From assembly GCA_900319235.1 (NCBI GenBank), contig ONNR01000015.1, forward strand, positions 62,001 through 126,000: 64,000 nt of DNA, given 5' to 3'. Made by a program: the position numbers and the translations under genes. This document shows positions 28,756 through 38,118 of the stretch, in pieces (positions within the stretch are counted from its first letter, which is position 1; each line of letters starts with the position of its first letter). Origin of the DNA: an uncultured Prevotellaceae bacterium (GTDB lineage Bacteria; Bacteroidota; Bacteroidia; Bacteroidales; UBA3663). The notes under the pieces were generated by a model that made no database searches, was not told where the DNA came from, and saw only the letters and a list, made by a program, of their open reading frames with translations.

Positions 28756-30216
28756 TTATCGCGACGACAGTTTCTTTAGGTTCCACTTGGAATTATCGGA
28801 ATTGAAGTCGTAGCGTGCCAGTGTGGGTGTACTGTCGGCGATGGAATATAGGCAATAGCGAGTGTTGTCGCCTTCTGTGCCAGGGATATGTCTAGGCATG
28901 ATGCGGAAAGTGCCATCGGTAAGCTGCTCGATACGCCAAAGCTGCTCGGGAGCACCCGTATAATGAGGCACTGTGGAAACTTCTCCTTCGGAAGTAGCAC
29001 AAAGTGCGCGGTCGGTGCCCTCGATACAGATCTTGAAATAAGGAGCGGTGAGGTAACCGCCAGCCTCGGGAACAGCAGTGATGGTCCAGCGCTGATGAGG
29101 ACGGGACATATAGTCGCCAATACGCACAGCGATGTCATCCTTGGGCCACGTTTCGATGACATCCTCCAACTTCTGAGGAGCAACCGGCTTATCGGATGGC
29201 ATGGAGTCATCCCAGAAACGCATACGGGGTACTTGCATACGCACGAAGTCAACTGCCAGTTCGAGCGAATAACCACGACGTTCGGACGTAATCTCGTAGG
29301 TACCTTCTGTAACTGGTTCACCGGCAATGGGCCAATCGTTCTTCCACAGAAGAGGAAGGATGGCAAGGACACTGCGTCCACTGCGTGCGAAGTCAGCCTC
29401 AAAGTGGCACGACATCAGTTCGACGCCTTCGTCAACGATGGTACGACCAAAGTGTCCGGCTCCTGCCAAACCCTCTCGAGCAGCAATGACCATACGTCCA
29501 CCGCCTGCCAACATGTCGCGCCCGACATTGTCAAGATATGGACCAGTGACGCTGCGCGAACGTCCTACCACAATATTATAGGTCGAATTGACGCCATCGC
29601 AGCAGGTGCCATGCGTACCAAGCAGATAGTACCAGCCATCACGATAGATAAGGTCGGTGGCCTCACAGTCGATAGCAATATCCTTAGGTTCATTGCCCGC
29701 ACAACGTGCACCGGTAACTGGGTCGAGTTCGACAATGCGGATGTGTCCGAAATAAGTTCCATAACTGCACCATAGGCGTCCCGTGGTGGGGTCAAGCAAG
29801 AGACCTGCATCGATAGCATCATTGTCTTCGAGTCCATCGGAGAATGCCACTTCAATGGGTTCCGTGAAGCGGAAATCGGGTGACGAGGGATCAAGTGTCT
29901 TGTTCCACATCGTGAGGATGCGTCCGCTGTGTCGTCCTCCAAGGCCACCTCCCGTCGAACTGTAGGCGACGAGATAACGGTTGCCGATCTTGACAACATC
30001 GGGAGCAGCACCTCCTCCGGGACGTTCGGCTCCGCTATGCCAGCTCCAGCCGTCGTCGGAAATGAGGCCACCGCCACCAGTGCCAAAGGTATAGTACTTG
30101 CCGTCACATTCGGCAAGGGTCGAGGGATCGTGTATGAATGGAGCGCCTGTCTGAGCATTGAGAACAAGGGGTGAAAGTGCGAGCAGGCAGCTGAGGGTGA
30201 AAACAAACTTCTTCAT
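28756..30216 (-). CDS. Secreted GH43-type glycosidase with C-terminal lectin-like domain
   Basis: A 486-residue protein with a signal peptide to about residue 21. A five-bladed propeller domain covers about 22-320, with the GH43 catalytic trio visible: base Asp30 (FIHDPS), Asp136 (AIDAGLL) and acid Glu185 (DCEATDLIY). The C-terminal 160 residues (HQRWTITAVPE, EQLWRIEQL, SKWNLKKL) carry the Q-x-W pattern of ricin-type trefoil binding domains. GH43 enzymes remove arabinofuranose or xylose or cut arabinan. Its start overlaps the preceding GH43-GH8 gene by 4 bp (ATGA), so translation is probably coupled. Confidence 0.85.
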   Translation of the reverse strand: MKKFVFTLSCLLALSPLVLNAQTGAPFIHDPSTLAECDGKYYTFGTGGGGLISDDGWSWHSGAERPGGGAAPDVVKIGNRYLVAYSSTGGGLGGRHSGRILTMWNKTLDPSSPDFRFTEPIEVAFSDGLEDNDAIDAGLLLDPTTGRLWCSYGTYFGHIRIVELDPVTGARCAGNEPKDIAIDCEATDLIYRDGWYYLLGTHGTCCDGVNSTYNIVVGRSRSVTGPYLDNVGRDMLAGGGRMVIAAREGLAGAGHFGRTIVDEGVELMSCHFEADFARSGRSVLAILPLLWKNDWPIAGEPVTEGTYEITSERRGYSLELAVDFVRMQVPRMRFWDDSMPSDKPVAPQKLEDVIETWPKDDIAVRIGDYMSRPHQRWTITAVPEAGGYLTAPYFKICIEGTDRALCATSEGEVSTVPHYTGAPEQLWRIEQLTDGTFRIMPRHIPGTEGDNTRYCLYSIADSTPTLARYDFNSDNSKWNLKKLSSR

Positions 30217-33200
30217 CGGATGGAATAATTAAGGACAGGTGAACCGGATTCATCAATAAAACGCACACAGAAGTCACTCATGCCGGGACCATTGATAATG
30301 GCTCCACGCAAGACGTTGCGGCCCTTATGGAGCGTGAGGCGATGCGACATGGCATCGTCCTGCACCATCCTTCGGTCACCGCTGAGCATCAGCACCTCTT
30401 CTCCATCAAGCCACCAACGGGAAGCGGAGTTCGAGCCAACAGAAAGACGAACGTCTCGGATTTCTTCGGGACAGTCGATGACTGTTTCCACCCAGAACAA
30501 CACGCCATAGTAGGGTAGTTCCTGGCATGTAGCAAAGCGGAAGAGTTTTACATTATAAAGCTTGGAATCCAAATGATGCCAAGTGAGCTGCTGTTTGGGA
30601 TCCCATTGAAGCATATCGCGCAGATAGGTGTCGGTGAAGAGCGTATTGCTGGCATTGGGACGGGAAAGCGGTTCGGCAAGTTTCCAGCGATGCAGGAAGC
30701 CCTGCTCATCGGGTGAAATACCCGTTTCGGTGGCAGGAGCAAAGTACTGCGAGAACTGCATCGTACGTTCGATAACACGATAGCGACCACTGAGGTGCAT
30801 GAAAGCGAAGAGACGCAACAAGCCATCGTAATATGCATCGAAATAGCCCGACTCATCGGGTTCATGACGTGCATTCCAGAAGGCATCGACAAACTCATAC
30901 GCCTTGGCATGGGTACAAACCAGCGAGACGGCAGCCGAAGTAGCAACAAGTCCGATGCTGTGACGCAAAGCCTCAGGATAGTTGCCCGCACGAAGCAAGC
31001 GCTCGGGACGTGTACCATCGACATTATATTGGTCAACAAAGGTGTCGAGGCCCTGCGAATAAAGGAAGTTCTGGATGAGATGTCCGTAGTTCTGCTGCCA
31101 AACGCGGTCGGAACAACTCCACGAATAGTCGAGAGCAATGTTCATAGGCACACGCCACGAGTCATATCGGAAGGCATCGCCAATGAGATGTCCGTTGCGA
31201 AGCAGGGAACCATCGAAGTTGTTATAGTCGGGATTGAGACCTGTGGCTCCATCGATGCTGCGATGCAGATACTCACGGCTTGCGCGTGCACACTCCTGCC
31301 AATAGCTGCTGCGTCCATCCTGAGCATAACGTGCCCAAACCTCATAGAAGGCAGGAAGATGATAGGAGGGATCGGTATATGGAACTCCCGGTACAAAAGT
31401 AATAAGGTTGGTGGCGGTGTCGATGAGGCTCACCTCACGGCTCATGGTAATGGGTTCCTTCAAGAGATTACCCTGACGATCGCGATTGATCTTGACTTCG
31501 ATGGTCTTTGGCTGGATTGCATCAAGAATGTACTGCGCTTCGCCCAGATAGTTGATGCCGGTTTCATTGCCCCAAAGGTTGGAGGCGAAAAGAAGAGAAG
31601 TGATATAATAAAGTTCACCATCACTGGCCGGACCCTGTGCATTGGGCGTACCATCGGTCTTGCAACTCCAACGGAAATAACCTTGCATCGGCCCATCCGT
31701 CATCTGCATATACTTCTTGCTCCAGCGCCAAAGGCGATCGAAGATATCCTTGCGACCGAACTGAACGGCAATCATCAAACCATATGACATACCCTCGGTG
31801 CGAACATCGTTATTCTTGACATCGCTGATGTATCCCATGTCGTCACCCACTTCGAAATAGACCTTGTTGGGTCCGAAGAAGACATCATTGAACACCTCAT
31901 CAACCTTCTGGTCTATCTGTGCCTGCGAGTAACCTGCTTCGAGGAAAAGATTGCGATACTGACCTGTGACAAGTCCTCCCTGTGTCAAGGGAGAAAGCGG
32001 CTGACGGGCATTGAGCGACACCCAATCGACCTGCACGGGAGTTTGTCCGGGATTGCTCAACACGAGCGTGTGGAGCCCATTGTCTTGGGGCAATACATCA
32101 AGTTTCAAAGAAGTCTGTTCAATCTGCTGGACCTGTGTGCGGCCCCAAAAGCCTGCAGTGCAGACCCAAGTGCGGTAATCACCCGTAGGAATACGGACAT
32201 TGCCATAGGATACCGATGCACCGGGAGGAAGGGTCACTTGCCATCCTTCGAAAGGATGAAGCGTGTCGCGCAAGGCTCGAGTAGCACCTCCCATAAGGTC
32301 TCCGCAGTCGATCTGCACCAGTTCGCTGGCATCGGTGATGCCGACACCACGATAGGTGGGACGTACGGGCTTGATGGTTCCATCGCTATTGAACGACAAA
32401 GAATCGCAACGTATCGAGCGGTTCTTGTCGAAACGTGGGGAATAGTCGTTGTGATGATAGAAAAGATACCACTGGCCCTTGTACTCAACAATGGAGTGAT
32501 GGTTGGTCCAGCAGCCTGTGGGCGATTCCTCCATGATTACACCCTGGAACTTCCAGGGGCCAAGCGGCTGGTCACTCATGGCGTAAGCCAAAGTCTCGGT
32601 GCCCCCTTCGGTGCGAACCCAAGGAAAGGTCAGATAATATTGTCCATTGTGCTGGAAGGCAAAAGGTCCTTCCTTGAATCCATCGGGAAGACCTTCCATA
32701 ATTTGTGGTTCGGAGGCAAGTGCCAATCCGTCGGGAGTGAGACGAGCACCGCGGATTACACCTCCTGCCCAGAAGATGTACTGTTCGCCCTGCGTAGTCT
32801 GCATCACACAAGGATCGATGCCCATGATGCCTTCGATGTTCTTCTCTTGTGCCACAAAAGGACCTTCCGGACGATCGCCGATGGCCACACCAATACCGAA
32901 ACCTGCCCTTGCACCGGGTTTTTCAGGTTTCAAGCCACAAGGGAAATAGAAATAGTAACGCCCGTCACTGCCTTTTACGCAGTCGGGTGCCCACATCGAA
33001 TAGCCTTCATGATTGCCCCAAGGGACCTGTTCCTGACTCAAGATGATGCCATGGTCCTGCCAATGGGTGAGATCGGATGAAGAGAAGACATGATAATCGG
33101 CCATGCAGAACCAACCCTTCAATGCCTCGACAGGAGGAATGTCGTGGGAAGGATAAACATAGACCTTGTCGCCGAAGACACGTGCCGTAGGGTCAGCCGT

Positions 33201-33287
33201 GAACTGTCCTGAGATAAGCGGATTCTGTGCGCAGAGATTGCTCGAAATCAACAACGCGGCGACGAGAGAAAATAGACGTCGATTCAT
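30213..33287 (-). CDS. Fusion of GH43 glycosidase with GH8 exo-oligoxylanase (Rex-like)
   Basis: A 1024-residue secreted protein. Residues 22-310 are GH43 with Asp32 (TADPTAR), Asp158 (GIDPCV) and Glu206 (FKEGPF). Residues 320-428 form a CBM6-like beta-sandwich. From about 435 to 830 the sequence follows GH8: acid Glu498 in NNDVRTEGMSYG and Asp556 in ASDGELYY keep the spacing of reducing-end xylose-releasing exo-oligoxylanases. The last 150 residues form a further beta-sandwich (SASRWWLDGEEVLML). It could trim side chains and release xylose from the reducing end of the same oligosaccharide. It is in the middle of the operon, 24 bp after GH5. Confidence 0.88.
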   Translation of the reverse strand: MNRRLFSLVAALLISSNLCAQNPLISGQFTADPTARVFGDKVYVYPSHDIPPVEALKGWFCMADYHVFSSSDLTHWQDHGIILSQEQVPWGNHEGYSMWAPDCVKGSDGRYYFYFPCGLKPEKPGARAGFGIGVAIGDRPEGPFVAQEKNIEGIMGIDPCVMQTTQGEQYIFWAGGVIRGARLTPDGLALASEPQIMEGLPDGFKEGPFAFQHNGQYYLTFPWVRTEGGTETLAYAMSDQPLGPWKFQGVIMEESPTGCWTNHHSIVEYKGQWYLFYHHNDYSPRFDKNRSIRCDSLSFNSDGTIKPVRPTYRGVGITDASELVQIDCGDLMGGATRALRDTLHPFEGWQVTLPPGASVSYGNVRIPTGDYRTWVCTAGFWGRTQVQQIEQTSLKLDVLPQDNGLHTLVLSNPGQTPVQVDWVSLNARQPLSPLTQGGLVTGQYRNLFLEAGYSQAQIDQKVDEVFNDVFFGPNKVYFEVGDDMGYISDVKNNDVRTEGMSYGLMIAVQFGRKDIFDRLWRWSKKYMQMTDGPMQGYFRWSCKTDGTPNAQGPASDGELYYITSLLFASNLWGNETGINYLGEAQYILDAIQPKTIEVKINRDRQGNLLKEPITMSREVSLIDTATNLITFVPGVPYTDPSYHLPAFYEVWARYAQDGRSSYWQECARASREYLHRSIDGATGLNPDYNNFDGSLLRNGHLIGDAFRYDSWRVPMNIALDYSWSCSDRVWQQNYGHLIQNFLYSQGLDTFVDQYNVDGTRPERLLRAGNYPEALRHSIGLVATSAAVSLVCTHAKAYEFVDAFWNARHEPDESGYFDAYYDGLLRLFAFMHLSGRYRVIERTMQFSQYFAPATETGISPDEQGFLHRWKLAEPLSRPNASNTLFTDTYLRDMLQWDPKQQLTWHHLDSKLYNVKLFRFATCQELPYYGVLFWVETVIDCPEEIRDVRLSVGSNSASRWWLDGEEVLMLSGDRRMVQDDAMSHRLTLHKGRNVLRGAIINGPGMSDFCVRFIDESGSPVLNYSIR

Positions 33288-33311
33288 GAAAAGGTATTGA
33301 GTTAGGTAATG

Positions 33312-35102
33312 TTACTTGACCGTGGTGCGTCGCGAGGCCTTGATGTAAATGCCTCCCGCCTGAGGATGCTCGACGGGGAAGCCCTGCAACGTGTAATAAC
33401 GAGGCTCGGCTATCGGGTCGACATTAATAGTCTCCAACCCTTCGGGCTCGCTGTAGTCATCGTTATTGGTCAGATATAGATGATCAATATAGATGGGAGT
33501 GTTGCCATAGCTCCAGAATCCAGCAATGTAGATGTGACTTGGATCGACGGCTACATTGGTGCCTGCACGATACATCTCATGCAGGGGAACGACGCAACGC
33601 TCGGCACGTCCGAAGTCATTCTGATAGCATCCTGTCCAATAGTTGTTTTCGTCGAACAGGCGGAACGACCAACTGCTGGAGGCTGCCGGCTGACGCATCA
33701 CAACCACGAGATATTTCCATGCCGACAAATCAATGCCGAGCGGGAAATTCCACCCGCCGAAGCCATATTGGCCTGTAATGAGACATCCCGTCGAAGCATC
33801 AAAACTTCCCTTTTCCCAGATGGAGGGATTGAAGAGCGCATCACTGCCAGGGAACGAGAGCGTACGGATTGCCAAAGTGTCCTCAAACTGCCAGTTCGGA
33901 TCGGCATATTCCTTGAACCAACGGTAGCAAGGACGTGCACACGCCTCGGGATCGGTGAGGAACGTCTGTCCATCGGGCAAGCTGTCATCATATTTGGCCA
34001 AAAGCTCAGGACCCGTAAACAACATCCAGGAGACGTTGCCCGTACGGTCCATGATGTAGCGGAAGTTGGCACCGAAGCCTACTCCACCGGCAGTGCCTGT
34101 GGTGGCCTTGCCCCATGACGCATTATACTTCTGGGGAGCCCAGTCCATCTCCGTGATGAGGATGGGGGCAATCTCAGCCACAGGGGCCACCTGAGCATTC
34201 CATCCCGACTGGAATTCGAGATAACCGGCGCCCTTGGTCACTACGCCTTGCTCAGCACTGCCCGAATCGCTCTCGCTGTCCGATCCGTACCAACCGGGAT
34301 AACAATGCACGGCATAGCCGATGTTGTCGCCCTGGATGGGATATTTTACATAGCCCGCATACTGTGACTGATAGCCGAGACCAGGCACCCAAAGGATGTT
34401 GTCGGCACCACAACTGCGGATGCTATCGACGATGGCCTGGAAGAACTGCGAGCAAGCCTCGGCATGCGCATCGCCCGACGAACCGATGGTTCCATTGGTT
34501 CCCATAATATTGACGGGCTCGTTGGCGAGTTCGAACATCACAGCGGGATTGTTGCGCAGCTTCTCATGCGATGCCACCACACCCCAGACGGTGAGCAGAT
34601 ACTTCTGGTATTCGCCTCCAATGAATATATCCTTTGGACATACTCCAGGGGGACGCATCACGACATACAGTCCGTGACTGATGGCATATTCCGCCATCGG
34701 CACAAATACTTCGTCAAGGTACTTCTTGAAGCGTGTGAGCCTGAAAGCCGAAATATCGTTTTCGCCCGTTGTCGAGACTCCTGGTTCATTGCTCCAATAC
34801 GGATCCATATGGAGGCGCAGCCAGCGCATTTCCCAACCAGCATCCAGAATCTTGTCGATAAGGCCCTGGTTGTAGCGGAGACAATCGTCGGTGTTATAAC
34901 TCCAACCCCAGCCTCTGCCCTGCTCGTTGAACCAGGGAGAGTAGGTCTGACCAAATCCATGGAGGTTGATGGGAGTGCCATCGGGCAGACACAGGTAACG
35001 TCCTTCGACATGCAATGCCTGCAATTCTGCACTTTGTGCATAAAGCCCTCCCGCCGACAGGAGCGCCAACAAAAAGACCAACAGAAAACTCACGTGCTTC
35101 AT
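33312..35102 (-). CDS. Secreted GH5 family glycosidase with binding domain and sorting-like tail
   Basis: A 596-residue protein; the ATG at 35102 opens a clean signal peptide (residues 1-22), whereas the frame upstream adds a charged stretch. The GH5 barrel holds acid/base Glu195 (FELANEPVN) and nucleophile Glu318 (ILITEMDWAP). Residues 410-560 look like a carbohydrate-binding beta-sandwich (SAWKYLVVVMRQP, RLFDENNYWTG). The end (PRYYTLQGFPV ... GGIYIKASRRTTVK) resembles the short type IX-type C-terminal tails of Prevotella. GH5 covers cellulase, xylanase, mannanase and more; in this operon an action on (arabino)xylan or mixed-linkage glucan is likely but unproven. Confidence 0.85.
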   Translation of the reverse strand: MKHVSFLLVFLLALLSAGGLYAQSAELQALHVEGRYLCLPDGTPINLHGFGQTYSPWFNEQGRGWGWSYNTDDCLRYNQGLIDKILDAGWEMRWLRLHMDPYWSNEPGVSTTGENDISAFRLTRFKKYLDEVFVPMAEYAISHGLYVVMRPPGVCPKDIFIGGEYQKYLLTVWGVVASHEKLRNNPAVMFELANEPVNIMGTNGTIGSSGDAHAEACSQFFQAIVDSIRSCGADNILWVPGLGYQSQYAGYVKYPIQGDNIGYAVHCYPGWYGSDSESDSGSAEQGVVTKGAGYLEFQSGWNAQVAPVAEIAPILITEMDWAPQKYNASWGKATTGTAGGVGFGANFRYIMDRTGNVSWMLFTGPELLAKYDDSLPDGQTFLTDPEACARPCYRWFKEYADPNWQFEDTLAIRTLSFPGSDALFNPSIWEKGSFDASTGCLITGQYGFGGWNFPLGIDLSAWKYLVVVMRQPAASSSWSFRLFDENNYWTGCYQNDFGRAERCVVPLHEMYRAGTNVAVDPSHIYIAGFWSYGNTPIYIDHLYLTNNDDYSEPEGLETINVDPIAEPRYYTLQGFPVEHPQAGGIYIKASRRTTVK

Positions 35103-35174
35103 GCTGCAACAATAACGAAATGAATAGAATCGCGGGGGAGAATGCTCCTGGCGCATCTCCCCCCCCGAATTTTT

Positions 35175-37964
35175 TTATTTGGACTGCAGACCTTCGGCCC
35201 AACCTGCGTAGGCGGGCTTGCGGGTATAGTCCTCGAACCAGAGTCCGACGGGTTCACCGCCACGCCAACCGCTCGATGCGGGAGCATCGGTGAGACACCA
35301 CTGGCAGATGCCGTACTGCTGTGCCACGGGCACGATGCGGAAGTACTCCTGGATGATCCACTTGTAGTACTCACCCATAGCCTTCAGCTGATCGAAGGTT
35401 ACCTCCTCGGTCTTGAGGGCTGTGCCGAACTGCTTGTCGCTGATGCCCATATCGAGCTCAGAGATACGGACGAGCTTGCCCGTCGCAGCCATGAGCTGGA
35501 GCATACGGGTGATGGCAGCCTGCTGACGTGCCTGGCTCTCGGCATCGATGTAGTAGCTGATGTGCATCTGCGTACCGATACCATCGATCCTGGCGCCTGC
35601 CTCTTCCCACTTGCCGATCCAGTAGATCAGCGATTCGAGCTTGTGGTTGTTGTCCCAAGTCGATTCGAGGTTGTAGTCGTTGATGAAGAGCTTGAGGTCG
35701 GCAGGGTTGGTGCCCTCGATGGCAGCGTAAGCACTACGTGCAGCCTTCTCGGCGGTGACCACGTAATCGACATTGCCGAGGTGGTCCTGCCAGAAGAAGT
35801 CGTTGGCAGAGCTTTCGGTAGCGTGCTGCAGGTCGTAGAAGCCGTCGATGTTGCCACCGCCCGAAATGGCCTCGTTGACCAGGTCCCAAGCCTTCACCTT
35901 GCCGGCTGTAGCATTCATCATGCCGCTGACCCAAAGGTTCATGGCGTAGGTGAGCGTATCGTGCTTCTCTTCGTCGGTCTGCGGGCGAGTGCCTCCAGAT
36001 GAAGACATCTCGTACTCCCACTTGATGTTGGCGAAGTAGTAGGTGTTGGCCTCGGTCAGTACGTTGAGGTTGAAGGCAATGGCATGCATGCCTGCACCCT
36101 CAGCCGGGATGGTTGCTTCGGCCTCGTAGTGCTGCCACTCGGGTGTGAAGTTGGGGTTGCCGGGGAGCATTGCCCAATGGATGTAGGCGCCAGGGGTGTT
36201 GTGACACTGCGTCTCGCATCCGGCAGGCTTGTCGGCCTTGTAGTCGAAAGCGATGCGGTACTTCTCGCCAGCTGCCCACTCCTTGTCGGGAGTGTAGATG
36301 AAGAACTGCGAATCCCACGAGTTGGCAGGATTGTCGATCGACTGTACCTTGACGCAGACGCCGCCATCGGGACCCTCGCCAGGATAGCCAGGACCCTGGG
36401 TGTCGCCGCCGCCACCACCGTTGCGTACGATGAAGTTGCTGAAGTCGTCGCCCGTCATGTCGCTGTTCCTGATGGCATTCACCCAATAGGTAGTGGGCTT
36501 GAAGATCTTCTCCTGGGTGCACCAGTGGATATCGGCAAAGTAATAGTCGGTCGATACTGCCGAAACGTTGAGGTTGAAGGCAATGGCATGCATGCCGTCA
36601 CCCTCGCCGGGGATGGTACCCTGAGCCTCGTAGTACTGCCACTCGGGAGTGAAGTTGGGGGTGCTGGGGAGCATCTGCCAGTGCAAGTAGGCACCAGGGG
36701 TGTTGTGGCACTGCGTCTCGCAGCCTGCATCCTGGCTGGCACGATACCAGAACGAGATCTTGTAGGCTTCGCCTCCTGCCCATGCCTTGTCGGGAGTGTA
36801 GATGAAGAACTGGGTATCCCACGAGTTGGTCGGGTTGTCGATCGAAGTGATCTTGATGCAGTTCTTGCCGTCGGGACCACCGGGGATAGGAGCGCCGAAC
36901 ACGTCGCCCTTGCCGGGTTCGCGGACAATGAAGTTCTCCATCGAGCCGCCTTCATTCATCTCGCCGTTGGTGAGGTGATCGACCCATTCGATGGTGAAGC
37001 TGGCACCGCCAAGCGACTCCATACCTACCATGAAGTTCACCCACGAATACTTCCACCAGGTGTTGCCGGGCACGTCGCCATCCTGCTGCCAACCTACGTC
37101 CTTGAGCTTGACCTCTTCGTCGAAGCTGCCATTGGCAACCAGGTTCTCGTCCGAACCTTGCTCGGTGACTACGAAGTCGTCGAGGAAGAAGTCGCCGTCA
37201 AGTTTGCCAAGCGAGAACTGCAGGTACTTGTAGTCAGCTTCGGCGGTGAACGTCAAAGAAAGCGGGGTCATGTCACCCTCGGCAGCCAGACCGCCGAAGC
37301 CCGTGTAGAGCACTGCACCCTGGGCATCGCATGGCCAGAAGGGAACAGACTCGAGGCCATTGGTAGCCTTGGCATTGATGGACACATTGTAGGTCTTGCC
37401 CGCCTGAAGGGGCTGGGGCAGAGTGTAGTTGAGCTGGTAGTCCCAGACGTTCTCGCTGGGTCCGGTGGTGGTCATCTTGAGGCACTGGTTGCCTTCGCCT
37501 TCGGGAGTAGGAAGCTCGACGTCGGCAATAAGCGAATTGAGCCACTTCACGGGCTGCTGCGAATGCCAGGCCAAGGTGTGACCATAGACAGTCAGACCAG
37601 CGTCTTCGGCGGCATTGACAAATGCCGTAACGGTCGAGAAGTTCATATTGCCCTTGTCATCGACACAAGAGGCCATCTTCATGGCATTGCCGGCGACAAT
37701 CTCGTCGAAATTGGCGGTGGTGAGGGCATAGAGCATTCCCTTGTTGTTGAACTCGGAGGCAGTGAGCGCTGCGCTCACCTTGAAACCGGGGTGAGCGGAG
37801 CGGTCGAGATATTCCTTGAGGGGCTGGTACTCGTTGAGGTAATCATACAGTTCAGCATTGCCGGGACGGGAAACAGCGTAGTCGTTGGTTTCCAGGAAGT
37901 CGGCGCATGAGGTCAGCAGTATGGCACCTGCAGCAGCAAACAGCCATTTGTTGATATTTTTCAT
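35175..37964 (-). CDS. xyn10C: Surface GH10 endo-xylanase lipoprotein with inserted binding modules (Xyn10C-like)
   Basis: A 929-residue lipoprotein (lipobox LLTSC, Cys20). The GH10 barrel is interrupted: the first part ends near residue 140 (YGHTLAWHSQQPVKW) and resumes near 665 with acid/base Glu698 (AWDLVNEAI) and nucleophile Glu836 (ISELDMG). The insert holds three beta-sandwich modules: about 145-270, 340-485 and 500-650; the last two are strongly alike (FFIYTPDK, CETQCHNTPGAY, MHAIAFNLNV in both). The same architecture is known from Prevotella and Bacteroides surface xylanases in this operon position. It makes the first cuts in xylan at the cell surface, handing oligomers to the Xus proteins. 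Confidence 0.93.
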   Translation of the reverse strand: MKNINKWLFAAAGAILLTSCADFLETNDYAVSRPGNAELYDYLNEYQPLKEYLDRSAHPGFKVSAALTASEFNNKGMLYALTTANFDEIVAGNAMKMASCVDDKGNMNFSTVTAFVNAAEDAGLTVYGHTLAWHSQQPVKWLNSLIADVELPTPEGEGNQCLKMTTTGPSENVWDYQLNYTLPQPLQAGKTYNVSINAKATNGLESVPFWPCDAQGAVLYTGFGGLAAEGDMTPLSLTFTAEADYKYLQFSLGKLDGDFFLDDFVVTEQGSDENLVANGSFDEEVKLKDVGWQQDGDVPGNTWWKYSWVNFMVGMESLGGASFTIEWVDHLTNGEMNEGGSMENFIVREPGKGDVFGAPIPGGPDGKNCIKITSIDNPTNSWDTQFFIYTPDKAWAGGEAYKISFWYRASQDAGCETQCHNTPGAYLHWQMLPSTPNFTPEWQYYEAQGTIPGEGDGMHAIAFNLNVSAVSTDYYFADIHWCTQEKIFKPTTYWVNAIRNSDMTGDDFSNFIVRNGGGGGDTQGPGYPGEGPDGGVCVKVQSIDNPANSWDSQFFIYTPDKEWAAGEKYRIAFDYKADKPAGCETQCHNTPGAYIHWAMLPGNPNFTPEWQHYEAEATIPAEGAGMHAIAFNLNVLTEANTYYFANIKWEYEMSSSGGTRPQTDEEKHDTLTYAMNLWVSGMMNATAGKVKAWDLVNEAISGGGNIDGFYDLQHATESSANDFFWQDHLGNVDYVVTAEKAARSAYAAIEGTNPADLKLFINDYNLESTWDNNHKLESLIYWIGKWEEAGARIDGIGTQMHISYYIDAESQARQQAAITRMLQLMAATGKLVRISELDMGISDKQFGTALKTEEVTFDQLKAMGEYYKWIIQEYFRIVPVAQQYGICQWCLTDAPASSGWRGGEPVGLWFEDYTRKPAYAGWAEGLQSK

Positions 37965-37982
37965 CTTCGTACTATTTAATGA

Positions 37983-38118
37983 AAGATATTAAGGGATATT
38001 TGGGGATATTAAGGGATATTAAGGGACATTACTTTTGCCTGTAGAGATTGGGACCCAAGAGACATTCGTCCTTTATTATCCCTAAAAATCCCTTAAAATC
38101 CCATAGAATCCCTTATAA
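37983..38118. repeat. Inverted 10-bp tandem repeats around a conserved loop, copy 1
   Basis: The left arm (37984-38031) has four units of a 10-mer of type AAGGGATATT; the right arm (38073-38118) has four units of its complement. The interior includes GGGACCCAAGAGACATTCGTCC. The same layout and loop recur at 62720-62851. It sits between xusE and xyn10C inside the operon. Confidence 0.9.
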
